A stretch of 5,451 nt of DNA, from contig CANEVK010000199.1 in the NCBI GenBank assembly GCA_947442115.1, positions 1-5,451 of the forward strand. The letters run 5' to 3'. This document shows, in pieces, positions 4,967 to 5,451 of this stretch; position 1 is the first letter of the stretch; each line of letters begins with the position of its first letter. The stretch is from Bacteriovoracaceae bacterium (lineage in GTDB: Bacteria; Bdellovibrionota; Bacteriovoracia; Bacteriovoracales; Bacteriovoracaceae). Under the pieces are notes generated by a model. That model did no database searches and was not told where the DNA came from. It saw nothing but the letters and a program-made list of their open reading frames with translations. The position numbers and the translations under genes were made by a program.

Positions 4967-5451
4967 GTCTCTACAAGATTATATTGAATTTGAATCCAGA
5001 ATCTTCTCATGGCCGCGACCTCTTGAAGATAGAACCATAACGTTTCTAGTTGTGAATGATCTTTTATTCTTCGGGCAAGAAGTTTAAAGAGATTTTCTAA
5101 TCCTTCACCAACGACCCCGAATTCAAAAAGATCTTTAATTTCTTCTAATAAAAATTCTTCACCATCATTAAACTGAACTCGATTTGATTCGTTCTCTACA
5201 TTTAAATCCAGGCCGGCCTCATTTAATAAAAGCCCAAGGAGTTGGAAATTTCTCATGGCCAGCTGCTGATCACCAATCGGTCCAAGCTTGACGGGTTCTC
5301 CATCGCCATTGACGGATAAGGTAAATGAAAGCTGAAATCCAGAATCTTTTTTACTTAGCCACCAACTAAAACCCGGATCAGATAAATTACACATCATCTC
5401 TTCATGAACAGGAAATCTTCTATTGGAAATTTGATCATGAATAATTTCTGC
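4963..5451 (-). CDS. Unrecognised protein, C-terminal part of a gene running off the right edge
   Basis: The minus-strand frame is open from the window edge to the TAA at 4963-4965, giving 162 visible residues of unknown family. An ATG lies at 5397 with another right behind it, but they have no properly spaced ribosome binding site (AAGAG touches the first ATG). The 18 codons upstream read as normal protein (AEIIHDQISNRRFPVHEE). I therefore infer that the true start lies beyond the window; a 144-residue product from 5397 is the alternative. Visible features are an aromatic patch FSWWLSK, a strand-rich segment (about visible residues 38-55, QLSFTLSVNGDGEPVKLG), then mostly amphipathic helices with the acidic run DGEEFLLEEIKDLFEF. 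The C-terminus is helical and aromatic (LETLWFYLQEVAAMRRFWIQ). There is no signal peptide or membrane segment in the visible part, so it is probably cytosolic. It converges on the small acidic gene, overlapping by four bases. Confidence 0.62.
   Translation of the reverse strand, partial: AEIIHDQISNRRFPVHEEMMCNLSDPGFSWWLSKKDSGFQLSFTLSVNGDGEPVKLGPIGDQQLAMRNFQLLGLLLNEAGLDLNVENESNRVQFNDGEEFLLEEIKDLFEFGVVGEGLENLFKLLARRIKDHSQLETLWFYLQEVAAMRRFWIQIQYNLVET

Overview
The window looks like chromosomal DNA from an AT-rich, two-membraned (Gram-negative-type) bacterium. It encodes a lipoprotein with a lipobox, a probable outer-membrane beta-barrel with an AXA signal peptidase site, an FtsB/DivIC-type division protein, a DEAD-box RNA helicase with a DbpA-type RNA-binding domain, and the start of aspartyl-tRNA synthetase. 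The overall style (long acidic tail on FtsB, RGG tail on the helicase, small orphan genes) suggests a Bdellovibrio/Bacteriovorax-like lineage. That placement is an inference, and no single marker here proves it.

Layout from left to right. Positions 1-186 (minus) hold the N-terminal 62 codons of aspS, cut by the window edge. Positions 252-758 (plus) hold a DUF192 lipoprotein, divergent from aspS across a 65-base promoter gap. Positions 759-1412 (minus) hold an FtsB/DivIC-like protein whose stop codon directly abuts that of the DUF192 gene. Positions 1413-1600 are intergenic, with a 12-base palindrome and the helicase terminator hairpin. Positions 1601-3313 (minus) hold a DeaD/CsdA-like helicase. 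Positions 3314-3583 are intergenic, holding the helicase leader and the terminator of the next gene. Positions 3584-4561 (minus) hold a secreted, probably outer-membrane beta-barrel protein. Positions 4562-4720 form a divergent promoter region with three AGCAAT repeats spaced exactly 23 bases. Positions 4721-4966 (plus) hold an 81-residue orphan acidic protein. Positions 4963-5451 (minus) hold an unrecognised gene that runs off the right edge and shares the TTAA stop tetranucleotide with the small protein.

The genes do not form one operon. Strand changes and two hairpins separate them into short, independently transcribed units, with housekeeping functions (translation, RNA remodelling, division) beside envelope proteins. 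I see no mobile element, CRISPR array, tRNA/rRNA gene or toxin-antitoxin pair, and no convincing new multi-gene system. The parts most worth a second look are the 23-base repeats at 4614-4665, the leader of the helicase gene, the extended FtsB-like protein, and the two unrecognised convergent genes at the right end.
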